From the NCBI RefSeq assembly GCF_019047785.1, contig NZ_CP077290.1:1426001-1490000 (forward strand): a DNA stretch of 64,000 bases, given 5' to 3'. This DNA is from Enterobacter cancerogenus. Its GTDB lineage: Bacteria > Pseudomonadota > Gammaproteobacteria > Enterobacterales > Enterobacteriaceae. The position numbers and the translations under genes were made by a program. Of this stretch, positions 27,238-36,103 are shown piece after piece. Under the pieces are notes generated by a model. That model did no database searches and was not told the origin of the DNA. It saw nothing but the letters and a program-made list of their open reading frames with translations. Numbering within the stretch: position 1 is the stretch's first letter; every line of letters starts with the position of its first letter.

Positions 27238-28715
27238 TTAGTCAGGCTTTGGAAAAAGAAACTCATTTAAAGTGGGTGTTATTCACTTTTGTTTTCGCTG
27301 TAGTGGCTGTGTTTTTTACTGCTATCCATCCGGTGACAATTATCTCTGGTGATGAGTGGATCAATCTTTCTTCCGGAAGGCAGGCGTATCCACAGTGGGG
27401 AGGTTTTAATCCAATTAAGGTTGTGCCTGAGGTGGCTTTCCCACTCTTTGGTAACATTGCCTCATCGGTCGTAATGCCACTTGGATTTACTTTCCTTGAA
27501 GCTATCGCCTATTTGACAGCGGTTTTAGTTGCGATTCTTGTTGTGGCGTTTCTTTATCAATTCTATGTTTTGATGAGAGAAACCGCAGGGTTGTCAACAT
27601 ACACTAGCTCAGTCATGGTTATCTTATACCTACTGTGCATGTTTGGCCTGTTCAGGACTCTCAATAATAACAACAGTCCATACCTTTTATGGGAGCAAAA
27701 TCTTACTTGTTATTATCACTATATTGTTCCAGCCCTCATAAACGGCACGCTGGCACTTTACGTTTTAAGAATGTCGGCAACATTAAAGCCCTTCTTTTAC
27801 GAAAGAGCGATCTTTTCTGGCATGCTGATATTCGCCATTTACCTATGTGTATTTTCGAACATTTTTGCCAGTGTTGTGCTTGCAGTAATGTGCGGTGTGG
27901 TACTTCTTCTGAACCTCATTAGCAACAGATTTAAAATTGTTGAGACGATTAAGGCTTACCCTTTCCACTGCATCACTTTGGCGATGTGGGTTATTTCCGC
28001 TATATTTGAAATGAACGGGGGAAGAGCAGATCGCATGGCAAAAGATCATCTGGATATTTCAGGTACAGTCAATGCATTTTACTCACTGCTTAAATTAACA
28101 GATCGCACCTTCTTCGTTGTGCTGGCTGTTGGATTGGTTTGCGGCGTGGTGTTCTTGCTAAGAAGAAAATCAGATGAGACAACTGAAGGTAAAAGATACG
28201 CTTTCTGGGTATCAGTGATTTCTGGAGCCATTACCACATTAGCCCTTATTCTGGTATGCGCAAAGGCTAGCGCTAACTATGCGACTCGACCTGTAGCAAT
28301 GTGGGGTTCGTTCATGTACCTGATAGTAGCAGCTAGCATTGGACTTGGTTACTTCATTGAGCGCTTTAAGACCGTTCAATATATTGCCCCAATAGTTTTA
28401 CTTTGCTTGGTTAACAAGGCTACAGACCAATCTCATTCTTTGCGAGAGTCTCACAACGGAAACGTTCCTTTCTCAGTAGCAAATGCGGTCGGACAAGACA
28501 TGATAGATCAGGTTCAGAGAGCTGTTGAAAGCAACCAGAGGACTATTACATTGCATGTTCCTAAGGGTGACAATAACGATAACTGGCCTTTCCCGGTCAC
28601 AAGAGGAAAGGCCATATCAGAAACTCTTAAATCAAATGGATTGATACCACGTAACATTGAGATAAAAATCCAGCCAGATAGAGAAATGAATTCCAAATAT
28701 GGGATGCCAATTTAA
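27234..28715 (+). CDS. gtrC: GtrC-type serotype-specific glucosyltransferase
   Basis: A 493-residue polytopic membrane protein with about ten hydrophobic helices, in the position of the variable third gene of gtr cassettes. It would move the lipid-linked glucose onto a particular O-antigen sugar in the periplasm. The early acidic motif SGDEWINL resembles the DE/DD motif of GT-C enzymes. It is AT-richer than the host genes. The serotype specificity cannot be told from the sequence. Confidence 0.8.
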   Translation: MISQALEKETHLKWVLFTFVFAVVAVFFTAIHPVTIISGDEWINLSSGRQAYPQWGGFNPIKVVPEVAFPLFGNIASSVVMPLGFTFLEAIAYLTAVLVAILVVAFLYQFYVLMRETAGLSTYTSSVMVILYLLCMFGLFRTLNNNNSPYLLWEQNLTCYYHYIVPALINGTLALYVLRMSATLKPFFYERAIFSGMLIFAIYLCVFSNIFASVVLAVMCGVVLLLNLISNRFKIVETIKAYPFHCITLAMWVISAIFEMNGGRADRMAKDHLDISGTVNAFYSLLKLTDRTFFVVLAVGLVCGVVFLLRRKSDETTEGKRYAFWVSVISGAITTLALILVCAKASANYATRPVAMWGSFMYLIVAASIGLGYFIERFKTVQYIAPIVLLCLVNKATDQSHSLRESHNGNVPFSVANAVGQDMIDQVQRAVESNQRTITLHVPKGDNNDNWPFPVTRGKAISETLKSNGLIPRNIEIKIQPDREMNSKYGMPI

Positions 28716-28720
28716 ATTAC

Positions 28721-28740
28721 TGCGCCCCTAATGGGGCGCA
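28721..28740. terminator. Bidirectional terminator hairpin after gtrC
   Basis: A perfect 8-bp stem TGCGCCCC-TAAT-GGGGCGCA lies between the convergent gtrC and beta-helix fragment. Short A/T stretches flank it. Confidence 0.6.
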
Positions 28741-28744
28741 TTAA

Positions 28745-29512
28745 CTATGACTTGATATTAAGTGACTCCACGTTTCCTGTGCCACCTGATATGTTGACCG
28801 CTGTTGCTCCTGTTGTAGATCGCGCCTCATTCATATGTGCCATATTGAATGAACCAGCACCAAGAACGATAGCGTAAAGCATTGTTGTTCCTGTTGCGCT
28901 ATTGCCTATTGCCTGACACCTATTACTGCTTGATATGTTGATTCCATTGTATGTCCCGGAAGTACCAAATCCAGCATCAGTAATGGTATTCCCCATTAGC
29001 TTTATGCTTTCGCATGTTGCTACTGAAATTCCATGGCCGTTAACTCTTCTTACTGTGTTTTGGCTACATGTTCCCTGTTGCACATTTTCAAGAACAATAC
29101 CAAGGCCACCTGAACCATTCCCATCTACAATATTATTGACAATATTTGTATTGTAGTTGGCGCTTGATGTACCAGCCATAATAACCCATATGCCGTAATT
29201 GAGAGAACCAAGAATTGAGTTGTTAGATATAATAACATCAGAGAACGTCTGTCCAGTAAAAGGATTTGATGATGGGTTATAATATCTTACACTTTGTTGG
29301 CAACCCTCTATATTATTATGTGAGATAATAATCCTTCCGCAAGATCTATCACCGATGAATACAGCATCTTTGCAGCCTGCGATCTGATTATTTGTTATAA
29401 GAAGTCCAAAGCAGTTTTGATGGTCTATCCCATTATCAACAAAGTTTATTACAATATTACCAGTAGTTGTAAGATGAAATTGAGCTGCCGCAGAGATGCC
29501 CTGGCTATCACT
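28745..29512 (-). pseudogene. C-terminal fragment of a beta-helix tailspike
   Basis: The frame is open from 29512 to a TAG at 28745, about 255 codons of right-handed parallel beta-helix repeats. They are rich in N, G, I and T, with rungs such as ISNNSILGSLNYGIW and ITDAGFGTSG. No usable start is present: a TAA precedes the first homologous residues, exactly where an acyltransferase fragment ends. It is probably a truncated phage tailspike or polysaccharide-binding protein. Confidence 0.6.
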
Positions 29513-29904
29513 TTAAAATAATTTGTCAATATAACGCCAAGAATCAATGCATTTAAAAACCACAAGTGGAAAAATGTTCCGCCGTGAAGAGTGTCGTTAG
29601 ATACGACCTTCCCAATGGTCCTCCATGTATCGCCCTGCATCATTCTGTATAAAATAGGGATATATAATATTGATGACCAGAAAAGAATACTAACGAGCTT
29701 ATTAAGCTTTTTCCCAATATCATCGTGCGTAGAGGCACCCATCAGGTAACCAGAGGCAAGAAAGAAGAAAGGTAGCACCCATCTTGAAGATGCGCGGAAT
29801 AACTCACCAAAAGGCTGTGGCATTTCTGTGAAATTACCCACGTGGACCACTATGATAAAGAAACAGGCAAGAAGTTTCGCTGCATCCAATGCATTATTGC
29901 GCAT
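29513..29904 (-). pseudogene. N-terminal fragment of an acyltransferase-3 family protein
   Basis: From ATG at 29904 (MRNNALDAAKLLACFFIIVVH) about 130 residues match acyltransferase-3 enzymes, including the IVVHVGNF histidine region and FFFLASGYLMG. Similarity stops near 29513, where the beta-helix fragment begins in another frame; the open frame itself runs on to 29449 through fused sequence. It looks like a deletion junction within an old phage O-antigen acetylase gene. Confidence 0.55.
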
Positions 29905-30123
29905 TTTATGATCACCAATTTAAGAATCGTCTGATGATGCTACAAATGTTTGCCTATCTTATCAAATGATAATCACATCCATGTGACCAGATCATCAAAT
30001 GCTGATGGTATATGTAGCAGCAGAAAAAGGTTTTTCCATACCTTAGTTTGCACCAAAACCCATCCAACTCCGCAGGCAAGCAATGCATTGAGATTATGCA
30101 CGCTCGCTCCATCCATGGATGGT
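29905..30123. other. Rearranged stretch with no intact gene
   Basis: A minus-strand frame (stop at 29973) reads MDGASVHNLNALLACGVGW and a hydrophobic segment ending DDLVTWM. It resembles a membrane-protein scrap and has no identifiable domain. The stretch lies between two decayed fragments and is probably debris of the older prophage. Confidence 0.35.
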
Positions 30124-30412
30124 AAGAAGATCAACGTTACAAGGGATATTGTGAACACCTGGCGTTGTTTTAATTACACCCCAAGAGTTTGTGCCGATAG
30201 TGTTCAACCCGATCTCAGTACAACCAGACAGAATGACAGATCCGCCGCTGGCAAAAAAGCAGTCTGAGCGCCAGTATCGTTAATACGGCGACAGTTAGAC
30301 ATTCTTACCGTTAGCGTTGAACCAGTTACCAGGGCTATCCTACCGTCACCATCGCAAGTGTAATTCACTAAATTAAGCACGGTGTTACCTGTTATTGCTG
30401 ACGTAATATGAT
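30124..30412 (-). pseudogene. Frameshifted second tailspike-like fragment
   Basis: Minus-strand translation gives TGNTVLNLVNYTCDGDGR...MSNCRRINDTGAQTA. After a shift at an A6 run (30253-30258) it continues SGGSVILSGCTEIGLNTIG...TPGVHNIPCNVDLLTIHG. The style is that of a beta-helix tailspike. No start is present and the frame is broken. Confidence 0.45.
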
Positions 30413-30420
30413 TCCATCCA

Positions 30421-30943
30421 CGCTGGCCGCGTAAGCGGGTGCGTTGGCTGGAGCACGAGGAAGCGAAGAGACTTATCGAGGAATGTCCTGAACCACTGAA
30501 GTCGGTTGTTAAGTTTACTCTGGCAACCGACTTTCATCGTTCGAACATCATCAATACGGAATGGCAACAAATCGACATGCAGCGTCGTGTTGCCTGGGTA
30601 AATCCTGAAGACAAGAGCTATTGGCGTAGCGCTGAATGATACGGCTTTAAGGTGCTGCGCGATCAGCTTGAGAATCATCATAAATGGATGTTCGTGCATA
30701 AGAAGACCGGTGTTGGTTTCATAACCTTCGCCATACCTGGGCGAGTTGGTTAATTCAGTCCGGCGTGCCGCTGTCCGTGCTGCAGAAAATGGGAGTATAA
30801 GAAGCATCAAATGGGTACTTCGATATGCTCACCTGGCACCGAACCATTTAAGCGAACAAGCACGGAAAATAGATGTCATTTTTGGCAACCATGACACAAA
30901 TACGACACAAGGAGAAAATCAGGCGGGTTTGAAACTGGCGTAA
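30421..30943 (+). pseudogene. Truncated, frameshifted lambda-type integrase (IntD-like)
   Basis: The C-terminal half of a tyrosine recombinase: [40 protein letters not shown], then a stop at 30637. It continues as KVLRDQLENHHKWMFVH, a deletion, [21 protein letters not shown], a shift, and YAHLAPNHLSEQARKID up to TAA. The expected FALATGLRRSN has become [11 protein letters not shown], losing the catalytic Arg. It ends 15 bp from the tRNA fragment, as intD does next to argU in E. coli DLP12. Confidence 0.8.
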
Positions 30944-30957
30944 GTTACTGATATCGA

Positions 30958-31006
30958 ATGGTACGCCCTGTAGGATTCGAACCTACGACCTACGGCTTAG
31001 AAGGGC
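30958..31006 (-). repeat. Attachment-site half: 3' part of a tRNA-Arg(UCU)-like gene
   Basis: On the minus strand the anticodon loop CTTCTAA, the 3' anticodon-stem strand, the T arm (GTAGG-TTCGAAT-CCTAC), the acceptor strand and CCA are all present. The 5' half is absent; the stretch upstream of the loop is phage DNA. It is the direct-repeat core left when a phage integrated in the 3' half of argU. The intact tRNA should be at the far end of the prophage, beyond the right edge of the window. Confidence 0.8.
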
Positions 31007-31118
31007 GAAAACAGACGATTTCTTTAAACTTCCGTAGATTTCACACGATTTCACAACGCTGATTATAAAGGATTTTTAGGTGTTGATTGCTGTCACTTGG
31101 TTTCATACCATATCACCA

Positions 31119-31141
31119 TAACTTGACCCGTAACTTGACCC
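31119..31141. repeat. Tandem direct repeat upstream of the integrase
   Basis: TAACTTGACCC occurs twice, 12 bp apart, ending 7 bp before the integrase start. Its place between the att core and int suggests an integrase arm-type or autoregulatory binding site. Confidence 0.45.
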
Positions 31142-31148
31142 TAAATCT

Positions 31149-32378
31149 ATGGCTAGTACTCTTCTGACAGACAGTAAAATACGTGGGCTGAAGCCTAAAA
31201 AATCTGCGTTCTACACCTGGCAGGCATCAGCCACCAGAGGAACAGGAAGGCTTGGTGTGAAGACATACCCATCGGGCCGCAAGACCTTCGTTTACCGATA
31301 CTTCCTCAATGGTAAAGAGAAATTCGTCAATCTTGGTGATTTCCCATCTGTGGCACTTGCCGAGGCGATAGAAAAAGCAAGTTCCGCCGCCAAGAATATT
31401 TCTGAGCCAGTTAAAGCCGTAACCGACCTTTCTTCCATTAAACAACTTTTCGACGATTATATAGAAGATCAGAAAGCCCGTGGGAAACGTTCATACGAAA
31501 AAACGCAGAACCGAATTAACCAAGTTTTGGACAGCGAGCACATTGATCCAGGAATGCTTGCGCGAGATGTCACCCCTGACCACATAAAACGAGTGTTATC
31601 AGAGTTCATCTCCCGGGGAGCCAAAGCCGGAGCAAACAAGGTTCGAGCCAATCTTCATGCAATTTTTAACTTTGGCCTATTTGCTGACAACGATCCGGCA
31701 AACATTGACAACAAGACCATATACGGGCTTGAACGCAACCCGGTATCTGTCGTTCCGGCCCAGCGTGGGGTCGATAAGGCACTGGATAGATTTCTTCCCT
31801 GGGATGAATTGTCCGAGTTGTTGGACATCCTTCATCGACCTGCATCGTCAGTTCCCATGAACAGCGATTTTGCCCAGCTTTTACTCTGTTGTATCCATAC
31901 AGCAGGACAACGCCCTTGGGAGATAATGACGAATACCAAAAGCAATTGGGATAAGAAAGGAAAAGTGCTGACGGTTCCACCTGAAATCTCCAAAACTGGT
32001 GATTATCACGTCATCCCTTTAAGCGCTACAGCTACCAGCATTCTTGAAGAGATGGAAAAACGATATCCTGAATCTGATTTTCTTTTCCCTGCGGAAACAG
32101 CTGAAGGACACCTACTTTCTGCCGAATACGGAAAGCAGCTACGAAAATTCTGTGAACGCGAACCATTTAATAAATTTACGCCAAGGGATATACGCCGCAC
32201 CTTTAAAACACTGGCCGGAGATATGGGTATAAGCACCGAGATGCGCGACCGATTGCAGAACCATAAGCGGCCAGGAGTGTCAGCAAAGCACTATGACCGC
32301 TATGACTATCTTAAAGAGAAAAGGGAAATAATCGAAGAGTGGGAGCTGCGGCTTTTGTCTCTGCGGCAAGCACCTTGA
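31149..32378 (+). CDS. int: P4-type tyrosine integrase of the younger prophage
   Basis: A 409-residue integrase with an N-terminal DUF4102-like arm-binding domain (LTDSKIRGLKPKKSAFYTWQ; FVYRYFLNGKEKFVNLGDFP), a core-binding domain, and a catalytic domain with TAGQRPWEI, TPRDIRRTFKT and a late KHYDRYDYLKEK tyrosine. It catalyses recombination at the tRNA core lying 143 bp upstream. No clear ribosome site precedes the ATG. Confidence 0.9.
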   Translation: MASTLLTDSKIRGLKPKKSAFYTWQASATRGTGRLGVKTYPSGRKTFVYRYFLNGKEKFVNLGDFPSVALAEAIEKASSAAKNISEPVKAVTDLSSIKQLFDDYIEDQKARGKRSYEKTQNRINQVLDSEHIDPGMLARDVTPDHIKRVLSEFISRGAKAGANKVRANLHAIFNFGLFADNDPANIDNKTIYGLERNPVSVVPAQRGVDKALDRFLPWDELSELLDILHRPASSVPMNSDFAQLLLCCIHTAGQRPWEIMTNTKSNWDKKGKVLTVPPEISKTGDYHVIPLSATATSILEEMEKRYPESDFLFPAETAEGHLLSAEYGKQLRKFCEREPFNKFTPRDIRRTFKTLAGDMGISTEMRDRLQNHKRPGVSAKHYDRYDYLKEKREIIEEWELRLLSLRQAP

Positions 32379-32380
32379 CA

Positions 32381-32422
32381 CTGGTTGGATATACAGATAA
32401 AAATGACTGTATATCCAACCAG
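32381..32422. promoter_or_regulatory. Two LexA boxes forming a perfect inverted repeat
   Basis: CTGGTTGGATATACAG (32381-32396) and its exact reverse complement CTGTATATCCAACCAG (32407-32422) each fit the CTG-N10-CAG LexA consensus. They are 10 bp apart, immediately upstream of the dinI-like start. The same sequence begins 3 nt after the int stop and would form a 16-bp RNA stem. Confidence 0.8.
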
Positions 32423-32436
32423 TGAATGAGGTTTAT

Positions 32437-32703
32437 ATGTTCGTTGAACTCGTCTATGACAAGCGTAATGTTGCAGGACTGGAGGGGGCCAGAGAGATCA
32501 TCCTGGCTGAGCTGACGAAGCGAGTGCACCAGATCTTCCCTAATGCCGAAGTGAAGGTGAAACCGATGCAGGCGAACGGGCTGAATAGCGACGCCAGCAA
32601 AAGCGATCGGGAAAAGCTGAACCGCATGCTGGAGGAAATGTTTGAAGAGGCCGATATGTGGCTGGTATCTGAGTTCCCATCAGTACGCCAAGTTGGTAGA
32701 TGA
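32437..32703 (+). CDS. DinI-family SOS protein
   Basis: An 88-residue DinI-like protein (MFVELVYDKRNVAGLEGA; C-terminal acidic helix LNRMLEEMFEEADMW). DinI modulates RecA filaments and thus LexA/UmuD or phage-repressor cleavage. GAGG lies 6 nt before the start. Twin LexA boxes directly upstream predict SOS induction. In a prophage it could tune induction timing. Confidence 0.85.
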   Translation: MFVELVYDKRNVAGLEGAREIILAELTKRVHQIFPNAEVKVKPMQANGLNSDASKSDREKLNRMLEEMFEEADMWLVSEFPSVRQVGR

Positions 32704-32709
32704 TGTCAT

Positions 32710-32751
32710 GTAGGCCCATGGTAAATCTTTAGACTGTCGGCCTACCTTTTT
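32710..32751 (+). terminator. Terminator after dinI
   Basis: GTAGGCC and GGCCTAC arms with a 22-nt loop are followed by CTTTTT, beginning 7 nt after the dinI stop. Confidence 0.6.
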
Positions 32752-32913
32752 GAATACACAGAATTCTTCCATATTCTCGACCATGCGTTTACGCAATGCT
32801 ATAGTACCGAATCTAGAGTGCGACACTAGTCAATCAGTCTACTCCCAGATTTGTCGAACAATGCCGCATTGATAATCAATTTATAAAATGCATGTTTCTC
32901 TAAGGATTATAAG

Positions 32914-34056
32914 ATGAGTGTTTATTACTCACTGTGTCTATTCACTGCATGCCTAACCATTGCGCTTGCTCTTTTCAGCCTTCCCATATTTCGATTCATT
33001 GATGAAGACACGATTAAAGCGAGATCAAACAGCCTTGACGGTATGCGGTTCTTCCTGGCGTCGTTTGTTGTTTTTCATCACTTAGATTGTGCTTACACTT
33101 ACATAACAACCGGGAAGTGGAGACCTACTTCTGAATGGTTGGTTTACATGGGTAAGTATGGTGTTGCACTTTTCTTTATGACTACAGCGTTCCTTTTTTG
33201 GGGTAAAGTCAGGAATTCTCAATCTGTTGATTGGGTGGAATTATACAAAAAACGTTTTTTTAGAATCGTTCCACTTGCCTTTTTTTGCTCGATGATAGCA
33301 TTAATCATGCTTTTTTCTTTTACTGAGAGTAAGCCTTTATCTTTTGAAATTATATCTAATTCCCTGGCTTGGTTTGATGGCGGTCTTTGGAATAGCAAGC
33401 CCGCAGTAACCACTTTTGATAAATCATGGATGGCGTTGGCAGGTGTCACCTGGACATTAAGATGGGAATGGATTTTTTATTTTACTCTCCCATTGTTGTT
33501 CATGTTTAATAAATGGTCTATAGAGTTAGCAATAGTTTTGTTTGGTTTCTCCATCTATTTCCTTCCGGACATTACCCGCGACGCTTATCTTTGGTCGTAT
33601 TTCTTTGCGGGAATGTTATGCAGGGAGTTGAAAGAAAAAATTCAACTCACCAAGAATCAAGCAAACATATTGTTGGTTGCCACTATATTATTAGTATTAT
33701 TGGCTCAACCAGAGATCTTTAGGTCTCCAGAGAAGTTTTTTTTAATAACAATTTTCTTCGCAATAGTTTCTGGCGCTAATCTCTTTGGGCTGTTGACCAC
33801 AACTGCATCAAAGAGACTAGGCGCGATTAGTTACAGTTTATATTTAACTCAGGGTTTAATTTTATTCCCAGTGTCTTTATATTTTAGCCATCAAAATGAT
33901 TTTACATTAGATATTAAGTCAATGATAATTTTTACCTCCTCTTATGTATTGATCTGTTTTATTTCTTCCCTTACCTTTCACTTCATTGAGCGTCCATTTA
34001 TGAATGGATTTAAAGTAAAGAATAGAAATAATTTTAAAGGCATGACATTCAAATAA
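32914..34056 (+). CDS. Acyltransferase-3 family membrane protein, probable O-antigen acetylase
   Basis: A 380-residue, about ten-helix acyltransferase-3 (OafA-like) protein. It has the family's SLDGMRFFLASFVVFHHLD segment with catalytic-type His, LYKKRFFRIVPL, and late HFIERPF. Phage-borne members acetylate O-antigen and block superinfection. It is markedly AT-rich relative to the neighbouring phage genes, marking it as a horizontally gained conversion gene. AAGGAT precedes the ATG. It is convergent with the tail fibre operon. Confidence 0.85.
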   Translation: MSVYYSLCLFTACLTIALALFSLPIFRFIDEDTIKARSNSLDGMRFFLASFVVFHHLDCAYTYITTGKWRPTSEWLVYMGKYGVALFFMTTAFLFWGKVRNSQSVDWVELYKKRFFRIVPLAFFCSMIALIMLFSFTESKPLSFEIISNSLAWFDGGLWNSKPAVTTFDKSWMALAGVTWTLRWEWIFYFTLPLLFMFNKWSIELAIVLFGFSIYFLPDITRDAYLWSYFFAGMLCRELKEKIQLTKNQANILLVATILLVLLAQPEIFRSPEKFFLITIFFAIVSGANLFGLLTTTASKRLGAISYSLYLTQGLILFPVSLYFSHQNDFTLDIKSMIIFTSSYVLICFISSLTFHFIERPFMNGFKVKNRNNFKGMTFK

Positions 34057-34059
34057 CAT

Positions 34060-34090
34060 ATATGTCCGTGGTATATCGTCACGGACATAT
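34060..34090. terminator. Bidirectional terminator ending the late operon
   Basis: A perfect 11-bp inverted repeat ATATGTCCGTG-N9-CACGGACATAT lies between the convergent acyltransferase and tail-fibre-assembly genes. Confidence 0.6.
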
Positions 34091-34101
34091 ACATAAATTA
34101 C

Positions 34102-34497
34102 TTAAGGTCTATTAGGCCATGTGACATCTGGAGCTGTTGATGTATCAACTGCTCCTAATGCGTCAAGATAATCCAGCCATTCATTGAATGATTGCTTATC
34201 TGCATCAGACAGGCGTCCAAGTGCCAATTTTGAGGGCCACTGGTTGCTATCGATGTGATTATTGGCGTCGTTGATTAATGCCTGCTTCTGGATCTCAGCT
34301 TGTTGAACGAGCTCTTCGTGAGTGGGTTCCGGTACAGGCGGCGCAGTAAATTTCTTACCATCATATGTCCAGCCGATACCCACGCCAAGACCGTCAATTT
34401 TGACAGTCTCATAGCCCTCGAAAATATCACCCTCACCATCCCACAGGACAGTATTCATAACCTGTCCATCCTTGATCAGTGCATAAGTAGACATCAT
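34102..34497 (-). CDS. Tail fibre assembly protein (Tfa-like)
   Basis: A 131-residue protein of the phage tail fibre assembly family: an N-terminal beta part (YALIKDGQVMNTVLWDGEGD) and a C-terminal helical part (SKLALGRLSDADKQSFNEWLDYLDAL). It chaperones or caps the fibre encoded just upstream. The start at 34497 has GAGGAG 5 nt upstream and overlaps the fibre stop; ATG at 34494 is the alternative. Confidence 0.85.
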   Translation of the reverse strand: MMSTYALIKDGQVMNTVLWDGEGDIFEGYETVKIDGLGVGIGWTYDGKKFTAPPVPEPTHEELVQQAEIQKQALINDANNHIDSNQWPSKLALGRLSDADKQSFNEWLDYLDALGAVDTSTAPDVTWPNRP

Positions 34498-35423
34498 GCA
34501 TACTCCTCAATAATAACGATACCCTGAGATCCATTCCCTCCAGCTGTAGCTGTCGATCCACCTGATACTGTGGTAACAGACCCTGCGCCACCGCCACCAT
34601 ATCCCGTGCCAGGGTTTGGGGTTGCATTTGTTGTATAAGCCCCGCCCCCCAGGCCAAGAACTGATGATCCCCCCTGACCACCTTTCACAGTGTTCGCATT
34701 CAATGAAACCTGCCCAAAACCTCCTTGCCCTGGGATAGATACAAGCACGTTTGCGCCAGTGCAAGGACTGCCATTACTGTGATCAGAAACTATTGTCTGT
34801 GTGGTTGCTGTAGAACTTCCCGCAGCTCCCGCCTGACCTCCCGGCGCAGAAATATAGGTTCCGAAAGCTGAAACACCTCCCGCTGTTCCATTCCCACCGG
34901 AGGAACCATTACCACCAGCCCCAACTGTAACAGCCACGGAAGATACCGAACTGACATCTATCAGCCCTGTTTCACCGTAGGTCCCAGCCGTCCCACCATG
35001 TCCGGCGGCAACGTTCCCTGTAACCGTAGATGCAGCAGCACCACCTCCGGCCCCACCACCACCAACTAGACGAACCCTGATTTTCTTGGTTCCGGTTGTT
35101 GGCGTATACGTTCCGCTCGCAGTGAAAGTTCGCACATTTAGCAGGCGCCCGTTTGTATTGGCTTTCAGGGCATTGAGAAAATTAGTCAGAAGCACTGACG
35201 TGTTTCCGTTATCAAGAACGTCCTGGCCGGTACTGTCTGCGATGAACTGTCCGATAACGCTTGCCATCACTGTTCCCTGACGAAGGGCTTTATTCACCTG
35301 CGCACTCGCAGCTTTACCGGACTGAAATCCTGTAAGCAGTGCAGTTAAGGCTTCCCAGTCTGCTTGCGACATGACGTTAGCGCCCGCACCCGTAGCGAAA
35401 GGTTTAAAGTTATTTGTAGCCAT
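34494..35423 (-). CDS. Tail fibre with glycine-rich adhesin tip
   Basis: A 309-residue protein. Residues about 1-95 form a conserved attachment part (ATNNFKPFATGAGANVMSQ). The rest is dominated by Gly/Ser/Thr-rich stretches (RVRLVGGGGAGGGAA; GAGGNGSSGGNGTAGG; GTGYGGGGAGS), ending SQGIVIIEEYA. Such polyglycine-rich tips serve as receptor-binding domains in several tailed phages. The start overlaps the preceding gene's stop (TAATG). Confidence 0.8.
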   Translation of the reverse strand: MATNNFKPFATGAGANVMSQADWEALTALLTGFQSGKAASAQVNKALRQGTVMASVIGQFIADSTGQDVLDNGNTSVLLTNFLNALKANTNGRLLNVRTFTASGTYTPTTGTKKIRVRLVGGGGAGGGAAASTVTGNVAAGHGGTAGTYGETGLIDVSSVSSVAVTVGAGGNGSSGGNGTAGGVSAFGTYISAPGGQAGAAGSSTATTQTIVSDHSNGSPCTGANVLVSIPGQGGFGQVSLNANTVKGGQGGSSVLGLGGGAYTTNATPNPGTGYGGGGAGSVTTVSGGSTATAGGNGSQGIVIIEEYA

Positions 35424-36103
35424 TAAAGTAATTTCCCCCATGCTCCAACATCGAACCCGCCGATGTATTCGTTTTCCAAATCAAACCCAAAGAATTTTGA
35501 GCCCTCGGACGGTGTTTCAATCGAAGGCGTTTCAACATCCCCGGCCCAAACGCCGGCAGCTTTTACTGTCAAATAGCCCTGTTTAATCGCGGCGATCAGC
35601 TCGAGGGACACATCAGCAATATCTGTCTCGGGAAATACCCAGACCGAAATCGTCATGTCCTGGTTGTCGACGATCTGCATTTTCAGGCCAGAGTCTGCTG
35701 TCGCAGCGTCAAGAATGGGTGGCAGCGAGCCGTTGCGGCCGTCCCAGTTGTTGATAGCGATTTTTGCTTTCAGAATGATGCGGTAGGTGTCATCGCTCAG
35801 CGACGTATAGCCTGAATCCGGATCATACGGCCCTTGCCAGACGCCCTGGTCATATCCGAGCCCGTCGGTGTCCCAGCTGAAATAGACACCCGTAATAGGC
35901 TGGCTGACTATACGGCTACGTCCGATCCAGAGTCCGAGGGTATCAAGCTGGACGCCTACCGCCGTATCAATGTCAAACGCGCTAACCAGCCCCCGTGTGG
36001 CTGATGTGATATCAATCAGCGGCCGGGTGCTCAGGTCGATGTGATCAAAGTATTTCGGTCTGGTGGCGTGGTAGTTGGTGATTAAGTCGGTGTACTTACT
36101 CAT
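35423..36103 (-). CDS. DUF2612 baseplate/tail protein
   Basis: A 226-residue protein of the DUF2612 family found in contractile-tailed phages, occupying the gpI-like place between baseplate J and the fibre. The segments AVGVQLDTLGLWIGRSR and DDTYRIILKAKIAINNWDG are typical. It probably forms the distal baseplate wedge to which fibres attach. It overlaps both neighbours by 1-4 nt. Confidence 0.75.
   Translation of the reverse strand: MSKYTDLITNYHATRPKYFDHIDLSTRPLIDITSATRGLVSAFDIDTAVGVQLDTLGLWIGRSRIVSQPITGVYFSWDTDGLGYDQGVWQGPYDPDSGYTSLSDDTYRIILKAKIAINNWDGRNGSLPPILDAATADSGLKMQIVDNQDMTISVWVFPETDIADVSLELIAAIKQGYLTVKAAGVWAGDVETPSIETPSEGSKFFGFDLENEYIGGFDVGAWGKLL

Noticed and set aside
30958..31006. 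Intact tRNA-Arg gene
   Set aside because: The D arm, the 5' acceptor strand and the 5' anticodon-stem strand are missing; only the 3' half is present.
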